Shown here: positions 42,764 through 53,100 of the stretch, piece after piece
Layout: the number at the start of each line of letters is the position of its first letter
Numbering within the stretch: the first letter of the stretch is position 1
Source of the DNA: a virus
DNA: 64,000 bases
IMG/VR virus record: IMGVR_UViG_3300047476_001203
Coordinates: 51,207 to 115,206 of that record
Reading direction: 5' to 3' (one strand)
Made by a program: the position numbers and the translations under genes
Notes under the pieces: generated by a model
Database searches by the model: none
Told to the model about the DNA's origin: nothing
Seen by the model: only the letters and a program-made list of their open reading frames with translations

Positions 42764-43124
42764 AACCTTCTATTTTTGGTAACTCTTCGATATTCCAACC
42801 TAATGAGTCTTCATTCCAAATTGCAACCATACCTTCCTCAACTTCAGGTCTTTCAACAGGTGGGTCCCATTGTCCTAATGTCTCATTTAAAACCCAAGAA
42901 CTAAATGGTTTAGGTGGTAAAAAAATGTCAAGTTCTCTGTTGTAAGAGTATCCCAAACCTGCAAACATTTTTCTAATATTACCATTATAGGATGTTTGAA
43001 TCCATTCACCCCCCAAACCTAAATCTATTGATAGGTAATCATTACCTCTGTGTTGTTGGTCATCGGGAACAACTAATATTTGTTGTACAATATTATTTTC
43101 GTCTATTTGTGCAAAATGTGCCAT
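42750..43124 (-). CDS. Conserved T4-like phage protein near tail fibres
   Basis: I start the gene at the ATG at 43124 (124 aa, MAHFAQIDENNIVQQILVVP); an upstream frame extension would overlap the poly-Gly gene by about 150 nt and reads as a low-complexity shadow. The core (DLGLGGEWIQTSYN, AGLGYSYN, FLPPKPFSSWVLNE, WDPPVERP) matches a protein common in T4-like cyanophages, of unknown role, probably structural. It lies 1 nt after the poly-Gly gene's stop. Confidence 0.75.
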   Translation of the reverse strand: MAHFAQIDENNIVQQILVVPDDQQHRGNDYLSIDLGLGGEWIQTSYNGNIRKMFAGLGYSYNRELDIFLPPKPFSSWVLNETLGQWDPPVERPEVEEGMVAIWNEDSLGWNIEELPKIEGYDNN

Positions 43125-43125
43125 C

Positions 43126-44787
43126 TTATTTCTTTTTATATCTAATGATAACGATACCTGAACCACCGTTACCTCCTTTATTATTTGAATTATAGTGTGC
43201 TCCTCCTCCACCACCTCCACCTGTGTTTGTTCCTCCGTCTCCACCAGGTAGGTTTGCGTGACATCCTGTACAACCATTTAAAGTATCTCTACCCCATTCG
43301 ATAGAATCTCTTCCTCCTGTTGCGTAGTTGTTTGCAAATTCATTTGGTGCACCTGCACCTCCACCACCTCTTCCTCCTGAACCACCAAATGTGGAATAAC
43401 CTGCACCACCTCCACCACCGGCCCAATAAAATGGTCTACCTAAAATTGTTGACAATGCACCTGTTCCACCATTTGCTCTTGCTGTGGAATCAGTTCCTTG
43501 ACCACCTGCACCTCCACCTCCACCTGAGTAATATGCGGCTGTTGAGTTTCCTCCTCTATATCCTTGTCCTGATGTACCTGAACCTCCATAAAAAGTGCCA
43601 GCGTTGTCATTATAACCACTAGCACCACCTCCTGAGCCTCCGTTCCCACCTGCAATACCTGGTGTATAACCTCTATAAGAACTACCACCAAATCCACCAC
43701 CAATAGATGTTAATCCATTAAACGATGAGTTACCACCTGCAGTTGCGGGTATTGTGTATTGGTGACCTCCCGGTTGTCCGTTGGTTCCTGCGGCAGGTGC
43801 ACCTGCACCTCCTGCACCAACTGTAATTGTATATGAACCGGGTGTTAATACGTGTTTCCCACTTAGGAAACCACCACCTCCTCCACCTCCACCCATATCC
43901 ATTCCACCACCGCCACCACCACCTACAATCAAATATTCTACGTGTAGTGATGAACCAATTAATGATGTTAATGTAAATGTACCTGAGCTATTGAAACGAT
44001 GGATTCTCCAATCTCCTAATTCTGTAATAACGCCACCCGTTGCAATGACTTTTTGATTTTGATAAGACGCACCTTCAATAGTTGCAGATGATGAGTTTAA
44101 CCTATTTCTTGTATTGTTTAATAGGTCGGTGATTCTTGGTTCAGAACCGTCACATAAATCAACTCGTGGTTCGAAAAATTGTAATCTTGTGGTACTATCT
44201 CCACAATAATAATGATATGTTCTGTGATTTAATGATGTTGTACTTGGACCAAATTTCATATCATTTCCCACATTACAACCATTTATTCCTCCAACTTTCC
44301 CTCCACTAATTGTCCATACACCAGTATCTGCGTGTTGATTGGAATTTGGATATGTATGTGGAAAAACGTGACCAACCACTAAGTACCAAACATCTTGAGT
44401 AAATCCGCCCGTACCTCTACAATCCCAATATGGGTTACATTCTTCACCATAGCTACCATCTAACCTAAGTACGCACTGACCACCTCCATTTGTTCCAAGG
44501 TAAAATGTTCCACCGGCAGAACTTGATGTGCGTTTAACCCATACAGACATTCTGTATAATTTTGTGTTATCAACAGAAAAAGAACTATGATTCCATCCAC
44601 CATCAGCGTTTCCATCACCCGATGCTCTTGTTTCCCACACAATTGCCGAATTACCCCAAGGGTCAGTTCCCATTACTCTTTCATTTTCTCCTGTGTTACC
44701 ATTCTGAGAAAAGTTACCAACTCCTCCCGAACCTAACGTCCACTCTTCAACATTTAAAATATTTGTTCTTTTAAAAATTACTGGCAT
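43126..44787 (-). CDS. Glycine-rich tail fibre tip/adhesin protein
   Basis: This 553-aa protein has an N-terminal carbohydrate-binding-like region (about 40-215, with WGNSAIVWE, WVKRTSSSAGG, HYYCGD) and a poly-Gly region (about 290-553) rich in GGGGGG and GGSGG runs, introduced by VEYLIVGGGGGGG and ended by GGSGIVIIRY. This is the glycine-rich domain seen in phage tip proteins, where poly-Gly strands form a compact sandwich. It likely determines receptor binding. Eight or more Cys are spread through the N-terminal part. Confidence 0.8.
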   Translation of the reverse strand: MPVIFKRTNILNVEEWTLGSGGVGNFSQNGNTGENERVMGTDPWGNSAIVWETRASGDGNADGGWNHSSFSVDNTKLYRMSVWVKRTSSSAGGTFYLGTNGGGQCVLRLDGSYGEECNPYWDCRGTGGFTQDVWYLVVGHVFPHTYPNSNQHADTGVWTISGGKVGGINGCNVGNDMKFGPSTTSLNHRTYHYYCGDSTTRLQFFEPRVDLCDGSEPRITDLLNNTRNRLNSSSATIEGASYQNQKVIATGGVITELGDWRIHRFNSSGTFTLTSLIGSSLHVEYLIVGGGGGGGMDMGGGGGGGGFLSGKHVLTPGSYTITVGAGGAGAPAAGTNGQPGGHQYTIPATAGGNSSFNGLTSIGGGFGGSSYRGYTPGIAGGNGGSGGGASGYNDNAGTFYGGSGTSGQGYRGGNSTAAYYSGGGGGAGGQGTDSTARANGGTGALSTILGRPFYWAGGGGGAGYSTFGGSGGRGGGGAGAPNEFANNYATGGRDSIEWGRDTLNGCTGCHANLPGGDGGTNTGGGGGGGAHYNSNNKGGNGGSGIVIIRYKKK

Positions 44788-44797
44788 ATTCTATATA

Positions 44798-45631
44798 TTA
44801 AATTCCAAATCTCGTTCTTCCGTTATTAAAATTTTGTAATATTTGGTCAGCACTTAATGCAACATTGTATATTCTTACAATTGAAACTCCACCATTAAAC
44901 CATCTTTCACCACTAGTACTAAACCCTCTACCAATATTAACATTTGCCATAGTTCCTGTCCAATTTGAAAATGTTGTACTAGCAACATTGGTACCATTAT
45001 AATAACTTAAAAAACTACTTGCACCTGTTTTAGTAATAACTGCACAATGTGTTGTTGATGAACTCATTCCTGAGGTTATAACGTTAAGACCAGTATAACT
45101 TCCACCCGCATCACCAATAACCCAACCCAAATTACCTGATGAATTTTGTTCTAATCTTGGCCCGATATTACTATATCCACTCGCCCCTCCATTAAAAACT
45201 AACCAATTACAATCAATCGGATTTCTATAGTTTGTTACTGAATCGGATTTAAACCAAATTTCAACAGTAAAAGTGGAAAATGAACCGACATTACCAACAC
45301 TAACAAAATCATTAGAAGAATCAAAATACATTGCACCTCCTCCAACATCATATGATATACCCATACCTCCATTGAGTGTCCCATCATATCCGTTACCACT
45401 TATATCATACCACTTAGTATTCGCAGCAATACATCCAGGATTTGAAACATAATACTGATATCCATAACCACAATCATAATAGTTGGCGGATGTGTTTATA
45501 TATGAGTCCAAATTTCCCGCATCTAACCACAATACCAATCCGTCTGTTATAACTGTTGGTGTTGTTGGGATTCCACCTAATGTGTTGAAATTTGTTCCCG
45601 ATAAATTATTTCCTCCTAATACTATTCCCAT
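44798..45631 (-). CDS. LamG-like fibre/tail protein
   Basis: This 277-aa protein has GLVLWLDAGNLDSY, KWYDISGNGYDGTL, GAMYFDSSNDFVSV, STFTVEIWFKSD and the closing IVRIYNVALSADQI, the standard LamG/concanavalin A-like fold used in phage tail proteins. It ends NNGRTRFGI, close to the RARFGR end of the next LamG protein. Likely sugar-binding component of the fibre network. Confidence 0.8.
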   Translation of the reverse strand: MGIVLGGNNLSGTNFNTLGGIPTTPTVITDGLVLWLDAGNLDSYINTSANYYDCGYGYQYYVSNPGCIAANTKWYDISGNGYDGTLNGGMGISYDVGGGAMYFDSSNDFVSVGNVGSFSTFTVEIWFKSDSVTNYRNPIDCNWLVFNGGASGYSNIGPRLEQNSSGNLGWVIGDAGGSYTGLNVITSGMSSSTTHCAVITKTGASSFLSYYNGTNVASTTFSNWTGTMANVNIGRGFSTSGERWFNGGVSIVRIYNVALSADQILQNFNNGRTRFGI

Positions 45632-45640
45632 AAAATTATT

Positions 45641-46414
45641 TTATCTACCAAACCTAGCTCTCGTTGCCTGAAAATATTCGTTTATTTCAAAAGGACTTAA
45701 AACTCGGTTATATAAACTTATTAATCCAATGTCACCCCAAAATTGACTAGCAGCATTTGGGTTATTTTGGTCTCCATTATTATAGGCACCAATTGAGCAA
45801 AATCCGTGTTTAAATCTTGAATTAATACTAGCAATTGAACCCCTTATCAATCCCGCAGTTTCATTATAACCAAATAAATGGTAAGGTGAAGCGGTATCAT
45901 ACCATCTCCATACTAACATATCCCAATTTGATGTACCATATGCAGGTAAACTTTGTTGACTAAATCCACTACTATTAAACCCTGTACCATTTGTATTATC
46001 GTACATACCCATTGCCCAAGCTCCTGATTGAATAATAACTTGGTGGTCAGGACCTGAACTTAAACCTCTTAATAATGTTCTCCAATTACCTGTACTATTT
46101 AAAACTCTTGTCCAACAGATACACGTGACATTACCCGATAAAGGTACGTCCGTACTCGTTTTCTTTGCACAACCATATGAACCATTAAAATCCATATATT
46201 TTGGTCCTGATGAATTATATGCTGAGGCGTTTATAGTAAAATTATATCCATTACCACTTAAGTCATACCAATCAGAACCACTACCAGGATATGAATCAAC
46301 ATCACCAGCATCTAAATGCAACACTAGACTATCACGATTTATTTTTGTTCTAAAAATTCCTGTACTCGTGATATCATTTGAACTTATTATGTGATTTTTT
46401 ACAATTACAGGCAT
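45641..46414 (-). CDS. LamG-like fibre/tail protein
   Basis: This 257-aa protein starts MPVIVKNH, like the MPVIFKRT start of the poly-Gly protein, so these share an N-terminal attachment segment. SLVLHLDAGDVDSYPG, WYDLSGNGYNFT, NVTCICWTRV and GLISLYNRVLSPFEI are LamG marks. It sits 1 nt after the 1232-aa fibre gene's stop and is presumably co-expressed. Confidence 0.8.
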   Translation of the reverse strand: MPVIVKNHIISSNDITSTGIFRTKINRDSLVLHLDAGDVDSYPGSGSDWYDLSGNGYNFTINASAYNSSGPKYMDFNGSYGCAKKTSTDVPLSGNVTCICWTRVLNSTGNWRTLLRGLSSGPDHQVIIQSGAWAMGMYDNTNGTGFNSSGFSQQSLPAYGTSNWDMLVWRWYDTASPYHLFGYNETAGLIRGSIASINSRFKHGFCSIGAYNNGDQNNPNAASQFWGDIGLISLYNRVLSPFEINEYFQATRARFGR

Positions 46415-46415
46415 C

Positions 46416-49400
46416 TTATTTAATCTCTTCTAAACTAATCTTAAATTTCTTTCCGTTATTATTATTGATAATATACAAATTTTCTGCACCTTCCTGAATA
46501 GTCCAGTTGCCGGAAGTTCCATCAATGTCATTTCCTTCAGGTTTATTCATATTACTTAAGTGTAAGTCGTTCGTATAAACGTTTGCCCAACCTAAAGTTG
46601 TTGAACCCAAGTTATATGTGTTATTTGCTCCAGGTAGTAAATGACCGCTTGTATCCCAATAAGTTCTAATATTTGCAGAACCGTTTGTATAAACATATAC
46701 ACCATATCCGGTTTCCGCCCATATACCCGGGTCGTAATTTGAATTTCCTTCCCATAAACCTCTTCTTGTGTACCCACCAGCATTGGCTGAATCGTTGGAA
46801 TTTCTAATTCTAAATCCACTACTTGCTTGTGCATCGAAATATGATGAACCTTTGACTCCCGCAAATGTAGGTAGATTACTTGTACCAACACTTTGATTAA
46901 TTGTGTACGATGTTATATTAGATGCGTTTCCTGAAATATTACCAGAGACGTTAGCTCCTGATACGGAACCTGCACTATCAGCATAACCTGCATATATTTT
47001 TCTCCAAGAACTAAAGTTATTATTTTCATTATATCTTACTGAGAGATAAGGTGTTGTACTATTCCTGTCAACAGCAAACATCGCACCATATGAACCTGCA
47101 CCTGTTGCCGGATAATCATTTCCTAAACCAATATACCAAGAATAATATTGAGAAGCTCCTGTACCAGGACCATTTGTATTTCCTTGTACGTATCTAAATC
47201 CAAAATTATATGATGGTGTACTTGCATCGAAACTAGTTCTTGTCGCGTGACTGTCACCCATATTGTTAAAGAACTGAATAGGTGTGATACCCCCAACTGT
47301 TGTTGAGTTACTCGCACTCGCCACAGTTTGTGAACTAATATTACTTGTTGTAATTGCATCCGTTATTCCATAACCACTAATTGTGGTAGGTTTTGATGAT
47401 ATTCCACTAAATGTAATTTGTGATGAACCAGATACAATACCTGAAGGAATATTTGATATTGAACCAAATGATATTTGTGATGAACCTGATACTAAACCAG
47501 ATGGTAATCCATTTAATGAACCAAATGCTACTTGTGAACTACCCGACACTAAACCTGAAGGTACTCCACTAATACTACCAAATGATATTTGCGATGAACC
47601 AGATACGATACCTGAAGGTAAACCACTTAATGAACTGAATGCCACTTGTGATGAACCTGAAACTAATCCACTTGGTATACTACTAATACTTAAAAAAGTA
47701 ATCTGTGAAGAACCCGATACTAAACCTGAAGGAACACCGGTAACACTACCAAATGTGATTTGTGATGAACCGGATACTAATGCCGGTTTGTCAGTTATAC
47801 CATTGAATGATATTTGTCCAGAACCTGACACAACCGATATACCATTGAAAAATGCACCTGAGTGTATTGTTGTTCCTGCCAATACCTGTGAACTTCCCGA
47901 TACTATACCCGATGGTAATTGTGCACTACCACTCCAAACACCACTTCCATTCAAAACTTGTGATGAGCCTGACACCGTTCCTGCCGGTAATTGTGCTGAA
48001 CCTGACCATACTCCACTTCCATTTAATACTTGTGAGGAACCCGATACAAGTCCTGCCGGTATACTACTAATACTTAAAAAAGTAATTTGTGATGAACCTG
48101 AAACTAATGTTGGTTTATCTGTTATACCATTAAATGATATTTGAGATGAACCTGAAACCAATGATGGTTTATTTGCAACATTTGAGTATTCAACAAATGA
48201 TGCCGTCTCTGCGGTACCTAATAAATTAGTTGATACTCCGTTACCAAGTGTTGTTATATCAAGATATGCACCTCTTGCATTTCCACCTTGTTCAAAAATT
48301 CTTAATTTATTTCGATAAACATCAATAGTAACGCCTTGACCTGTAAGTGTTGTGTTAGTTGTTGGTATACCTAATAAAATTTCACCACCTTCATCCCCAC
48401 CAACACCAGATGATATTATTTTACCTCCACCACCTACGGTAAAGGTACCTGTAATTTCAGTGTCTGAGTTTATTTTTATTAGTGTACCCGTGTCGGTAAT
48501 ATTTGAATTATCTAAGTGGTCTCCACCTACAGATTTGGCAATACGTCCACTTGTTAATCCTACTTCATCTCCTAAACTACCTGTATTTCTTGGACCCGCA
48601 AGTAGCATACCACCTGAGTAGTTACTACCAGACGCATTTTGATATATCCAATGATTATTTTGTGAATCCCATAATAAAGACGCAGTTGCCAAATGTGATT
48701 CTGAACCACTATCGTATACTTTTAAACCACCAAATCTTTCTGCAGGTTCAAATATGTTTACAGATATTGTTGATGAACTAAGTGCTAATTGTGATGATGT
48801 TACAATTAACAACGATGAAGAACCTAATACCGTTAAATTTTGTGTAATAGTTAAACTTCCTGTAATTGTTTGACTACCGTTAAACGAATTACTACCAGTT
48901 GTTGCGTAACTTCCTGTTTTACTTTCAAGAGAACCTGTTTTAGTTTCTAATGAACCTAATCTATTATTTTGTTCTGTGTTTGTTGAATCATTTGAACCTG
49001 TATAGGTGTTCAACGCTGCAATTGAGCCTGTAACACCTTCTATAGAATTTAATCTACTTGTCGCACTTGAGGTGAATGAATTTAAACTACTAGTTGCGGT
49101 ATGAATCGCATTTATATTAGTTGTGTTAGAACTTGTATAAGTGTTTAAACTACCTGTTGATGTTTCAATTGATGTTAATCTACTACCCGCACTCGATGTA
49201 AATGTATTCAAACTTGCAGTTGCTGTGTGAATTGCATTTATGTTAGTAGTGTTACTACTTGTATATGAATTCAACGAACTTGTTGCCGTATGAATTGCAT
49301 TTATGTTTGTGGTGTTACTACTTGTATATGAATTAATACTTCCTGTGGAAGTTTCTAATGAATTTAGTCTATCACTTGCACTTGAAGTAAATGAATTTAA

Positions 49401-50114
49401 ACTACTTGTTGCAGTGTGAATTGCATTTACATTCGTGGTATTAGATGAACTATATGAATTTAAACTACCTGTAGATGTTTCAATTGCCGTTAATCTATCA
49501 CCGGCACTTGCGGTGAATGAATTCAAACTACTTGTTGAAGTTTGTAAAGTTCCAATAATTGTGTTGTTTGAACCTGTGTAAGTGTTCAAAGAAGATATGG
49601 AACCTGTTACACCTTCTATTGAATTTAAACGTCCATTAGCACTTGATGTAAAGGTGTTTAAACTTGATGTGGATGTGTGAATTGCATTAATATTTGTAGT
49701 ATTGGATGCGGTATATGTATTGATACTTCCTGTGGAAGTTTCTAACGATGTTAATCTTAAATTAGTACTTGATGTGAAACTATTAATACTACCCGTACTT
49801 GTCTCTAAATCAGAGATTCTTGGGTCTAAGCTAGCGGTGTAGGTGTTAAACGTAGTCACCGACAATCTGTTTGTTTCAACAGATTGTCCGTTAAGACTCA
49901 TCGAACCTGTTATAGATAACGAACCCGTAACTTTGTGGGTATCTGTTATTGAGTTACCAAATTGGGTAGAACCTGACTCGAAAAGGACAGAAGAACTAAC
50001 AATTGATATGTGTAATTCATCTGCGGTAAGTCTCCCTCGGACGGTTAAGTCTTGTTCAAAGTCGGCTGAGCCTGACACGACAAGACCATTCTTGATTTTA
50101 AATTCGTTTGCCAT
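46416..50114 (-). CDS. Large modular tail fibre (1232 aa)
   Basis: The protein begins EFKIKNGLVVSGSADFEQDL, followed by shaft repeats (about 90-385; SLNSYTSSN, INAIHTATSS), the shared module (about 415-540; NLTVLGSSS, TASLLWDSQNNHWIYQ, AGPRNTGSLGDE), V-S-G-S-S-Q repeats (about 650-910), and a C-terminal region with FRYVQGNTNGPG and WANVYTNDLHL. No S74 motif is present, unlike the fibre at 1473. A late-box octamer lies 37 nt upstream. Probable side- or long-tail-fibre shaft. Confidence 0.85.
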   Translation of the reverse strand: MANEFKIKNGLVVSGSADFEQDLTVRGRLTADELHISIVSSSVLFESGSTQFGNSITDTHKVTGSLSITGSMSLNGQSVETNRLSVTTFNTYTASLDPRISDLETSTGSINSFTSSTNLRLTSLETSTGSINTYTASNTTNINAIHTSTSSLNTFTSSANGRLNSIEGVTGSISSLNTYTGSNNTIIGTLQTSTSSLNSFTASAGDRLTAIETSTGSLNSYSSSNTTNVNAIHTATSSLNSFTSSASDRLNSLETSTGSINSYTSSNTTNINAIHTATSSLNSYTSSNTTNINAIHTATASLNTFTSSAGSRLTSIETSTGSLNTYTSSNTTNINAIHTATSSLNSFTSSATSRLNSIEGVTGSIAALNTYTGSNDSTNTEQNNRLGSLETKTGSLESKTGSYATTGSNSFNGSQTITGSLTITQNLTVLGSSSLLIVTSSQLALSSSTISVNIFEPAERFGGLKVYDSGSESHLATASLLWDSQNNHWIYQNASGSNYSGGMLLAGPRNTGSLGDEVGLTSGRIAKSVGGDHLDNSNITDTGTLIKINSDTEITGTFTVGGGGKIISSGVGGDEGGEILLGIPTTNTTLTGQGVTIDVYRNKLRIFEQGGNARGAYLDITTLGNGVSTNLLGTAETASFVEYSNVANKPSLVSGSSQISFNGITDKPTLVSGSSQITFLSISSIPAGLVSGSSQVLNGSGVWSGSAQLPAGTVSGSSQVLNGSGVWSGSAQLPSGIVSGSSQVLAGTTIHSGAFFNGISVVSGSGQISFNGITDKPALVSGSSQITFGSVTGVPSGLVSGSSQITFLSISSIPSGLVSGSSQVAFSSLSGLPSGIVSGSSQISFGSISGVPSGLVSGSSQVAFGSLNGLPSGLVSGSSQISFGSISNIPSGIVSGSSQITFSGISSKPTTISGYGITDAITTSNISSQTVASASNSTTVGGITPIQFFNNMGDSHATRTSFDASTPSYNFGFRYVQGNTNGPGTGASQYYSWYIGLGNDYPATGAGSYGAMFAVDRNSTTPYLSVRYNENNNFSSWRKIYAGYADSAGSVSGANVSGNISGNASNITSYTINQSVGTSNLPTFAGVKGSSYFDAQASSGFRIRNSNDSANAGGYTRRGLWEGNSNYDPGIWAETGYGVYVYTNGSANIRTYWDTSGHLLPGANNTYNLGSTTLGWANVYTNDLHLSNMNKPEGNDIDGTSGNWTIQEGAENLYIINNNNGKKFKISLEEIK
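47390..48170 (-). repeat. V-S-G-S-S-Q repeat array inside the 1232-aa fibre gene
   Basis: About fifteen degenerate units with VSGSSQ, including one copy of the LAGTTIHSGAFFNG block (about 47809-47900) that occurs twice in the gene at 1473-4862. Base-level similarity of the shared block suggests gene conversion between fibres. Confidence 0.8.
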
Positions 50115-50150
50115 AATTTATTAGTTTCACTGTCCACTAATGTGTTACTA

Positions 50151-50158
50151 ATAAATAC
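50151..50158 (-). promoter_or_regulatory. Candidate late promoter box (GTATTTAT)
   Basis: Sense-strand GTATTTAT lies 37 nt before the start at 50114 in the 63-nt gap between two fibre genes; identical to the boxes before 4862, 53696, 55786 and 56598. Confidence 0.5.
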
Positions 50159-50177
50159 TATAAATTATGATTATATT

Positions 50178-53100
50178 TTAACAAGCGTAACTATCAATTA
50201 CATATCCATCACTATCAATTTGTAGAGTGGTTCCGAAGTACGCAGTTGAGTCTCCATACCATAAATTTCCACCATTAAATGGTGTTGTCATTCCACTATT
50301 AGTGTAGAATCTTGTAACAGATGTCCAAGCCGAATCATTACCATAAACTGTTTGGTCTGAACCAAATAAACCATTACAATAATTAGGTGCAGTGTACCCT
50401 GTACTTATTGAATAATTTGTTGATGATGGGGATGAAGGTGGGCTAATTGTAGAACATCCGAGTGCTCTATATAAAACTTCCACGGTCCAAGTTCCTGACG
50501 CAATATTTGCGGTTAATACTCCAAGTCCTGAAACGGTAAATGTGACACCACTTGTGGAACCTAAATCCATTGTTGAGCTTTCATTATATCTCGCAAATGA
50601 ACCATCCCAAACAGACATTATAAGACCCGCCCTCATATTTGAACCATTTTTAACTACATAATCAAAATTAGCACCATCAAAAGTTCCCAAATTAAATAGT
50701 GCAGTGTTACTTGAGATTGTTACACATTTAGAACCTATCGCAGCATTACCAATTGTTGTTGTTCCGCTTATAATTTGATTACCATAAAATGTATTTGAAC
50801 CTGTGGTTGCAAAACCCAAATTACCAAGTTGTTGTGAACCTGAAATTATACCCGCTTTCCAAATCGGTTCATCGTTATGAACCGCCAATACTCTTCCTTC
50901 ATAACTTGCACTAATAGTAGGTAACCCTCCACCAACAGTTGCACTAACTTTACCTGTTTGTGCAGATGAGAATGTTACAACTAATGTACTTGTTGATTGT
51001 GCTGATATGTTTGTTGGTATGATTACATTACCTGATGAGTCGAATACAACGATTGCCGGATATCTCTCACCTAAATTGTGTGTAACTGTCCAAGTTGTTG
51101 AGGCCGATGATTGTGTATGAACATATGTGGTACCTTGACCACCGCCACCACCAGCATTTAATGCAAATGCCGCAGTTACCGCATATGATGCTGTTAACAC
51201 GGACATTGAAGACGTTTGTGATGTTAATACAACACTTGAACTGAAGGTGTTTAATGAATCAATAGAACCCGTTAAACTATCTATTCTAACATTTACAGAT
51301 GAAGATAAGTTAGTGATGGACCCTGTAATAGTATCAAAACTATTTTTAACTGATGATGATAAACTAGTGATAGAACCTGTTACGCTATCTATTCTAACAT
51401 TTACAGATGAAGATAAGTTAGTGATAGAACCTGTTACATTATCTATTCTAACATTTACTGATGATGATAACGCAACAATTGAACCAGTAACTTCATCGAT
51501 TCTATTTTTTACGGATGAAGATAGAAATACAACTGAGCTGGTAACCTCATCAATTCTATTTTTTACGGATGAAGATAACGCAATAACGGAACCAGTAACT
51601 TCGTCAACTCTATTCTTTACTGATGAAGATAGTGCAATGATTGAACCGGTAACATCATCTATTCTAACTTTTACAGAAGAAGACAAAGCAATGATTGAAC
51701 CTGTCACATCATCAATACTATTTTTTATCGAACCACTAAATGTAGAGTATCCCGTTGTATTTGTAATGTCTATCTGTGAAGAACCTGACACTAATGAAGT
51801 TTCTGAAGAAATGATTGACCCTGAAATATAAACTGAACCAGTAAACTGATGTGTATCGTCAATTGTGTTACCAAACTTAGTACTACCACTTTCAAATAAA
51901 ACTGAAGATGTGACATAGTTAGTATAAACTTCTTTTGCTGTAATTGTTCCATCAATATAAACATTTCTGTTTACATAAAACCCATCATTATTAATAGATG
52001 CACTTGCATTACCATTAATAATTTTATCCAATTGTAATCCTGTAACACCTGTTGCTGGAATATTATATAAACCAATACCATCACCAATAAATGAACCCGT
52101 AAACGAACCTGTATTATATGATGTGGTAAATGAATTTAAACTACTCGTTGCAGTATGAATCGCATCAATATTAGTGTTGTTAGAGCTAGTGTATGTATTT
52201 AACGAACCCGTCGTTAATTCTATAGAATCTAACCTACCATCTAAATCATTTGTTGTTGTTGCAATTGATGAACTTAAAGAACCTATTGATGTTGAAATAC
52301 TTGAACTAAATTCTGAATATCCTGTCGTTCCTGTAATTTCAATTTGTGATGAACCTGAAACTAATGTAGGTCTGTTTATTAAACCAAAGAAATCAAATGA
52401 ACCAGTGATAGAATCTACAATTAAATTACCACCAATTGTTATCGTTGTACCGGTTTCAGATATTATCGAATCTCCTATGTGGTCTCCACCAATTGATTTT
52501 GGTATTCTACCATTGGTTAGCGTTTGTTCATCTCCTAAAGAACCTGTATTTCTTGGTCCGGCAATAAACATTGCTCCGCCGTAATGTGCTTCTGAGCTAT
52601 TTTGATAAATCCATCTATTGTTTTGACCATCCCATAATAATGATGCCGTTACCGAACCATTAGAACCTGAATCGTGTACTTCAATACCTGCAAATCTTAA
52701 TGCCGGATAAGAAGCATTAACCACAATAATATTATCTTCAACAATTAATTGTGATGCTGTCGAATATACTATTGATGCTGAACCTAATACATTTAAGTTT
52801 TGAGTAATTGTTAAACTACCTGTAACGGTATAATCACCATTTAAACTTTTACTATTTTTCCAAACACTTCCACTCCTTATTAATAAATCACCTGTTGTGA
52901 TTCCTGAATAAATTACATCGTGAGCTTCGTTCAATTCCATACCGTTATCGATACGAACATAGATTGAACCGTTATTTTGTTGGACTCTTAATACTTCACC
53001 TAATCTTACTCCGTGAGCAGGTGCTATAGGTGTTGTTGTGGTAAATGTACCATTTGCTCCTAAATAAAGTAAATCACCACCAGTCATTCCATCGGTATTA

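Noticed and set aside
43125-43277. N-terminal extension of the gene at 42750
   Set aside because: It would overlap the poly-Gly gene by about 150 nt and the added residues are low-complexity; the ATG at 43124 matches the conserved family start.
43781-44056. Plus-strand poly-Pro open frame
   Set aside because: It is the antisense of the poly-Gly region of the tip protein.
47383-48144. Plus-strand open frame with repeated acidic/Pro units (D-E-P-D-T pattern)
   Set aside because: It is the antisense reading of the V-S-G-S-S-Q repeats of the 1232-aa fibre; similar shadows occur at 51247-51831 and 52174-52584 and none has its own promoter or family match.
51250-51716. Regular 54-bp repeats considered as a CRISPR-like array
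   Set aside because: The units are contiguous, in frame, and encode a coiled-coil repeat with no unique spacers.
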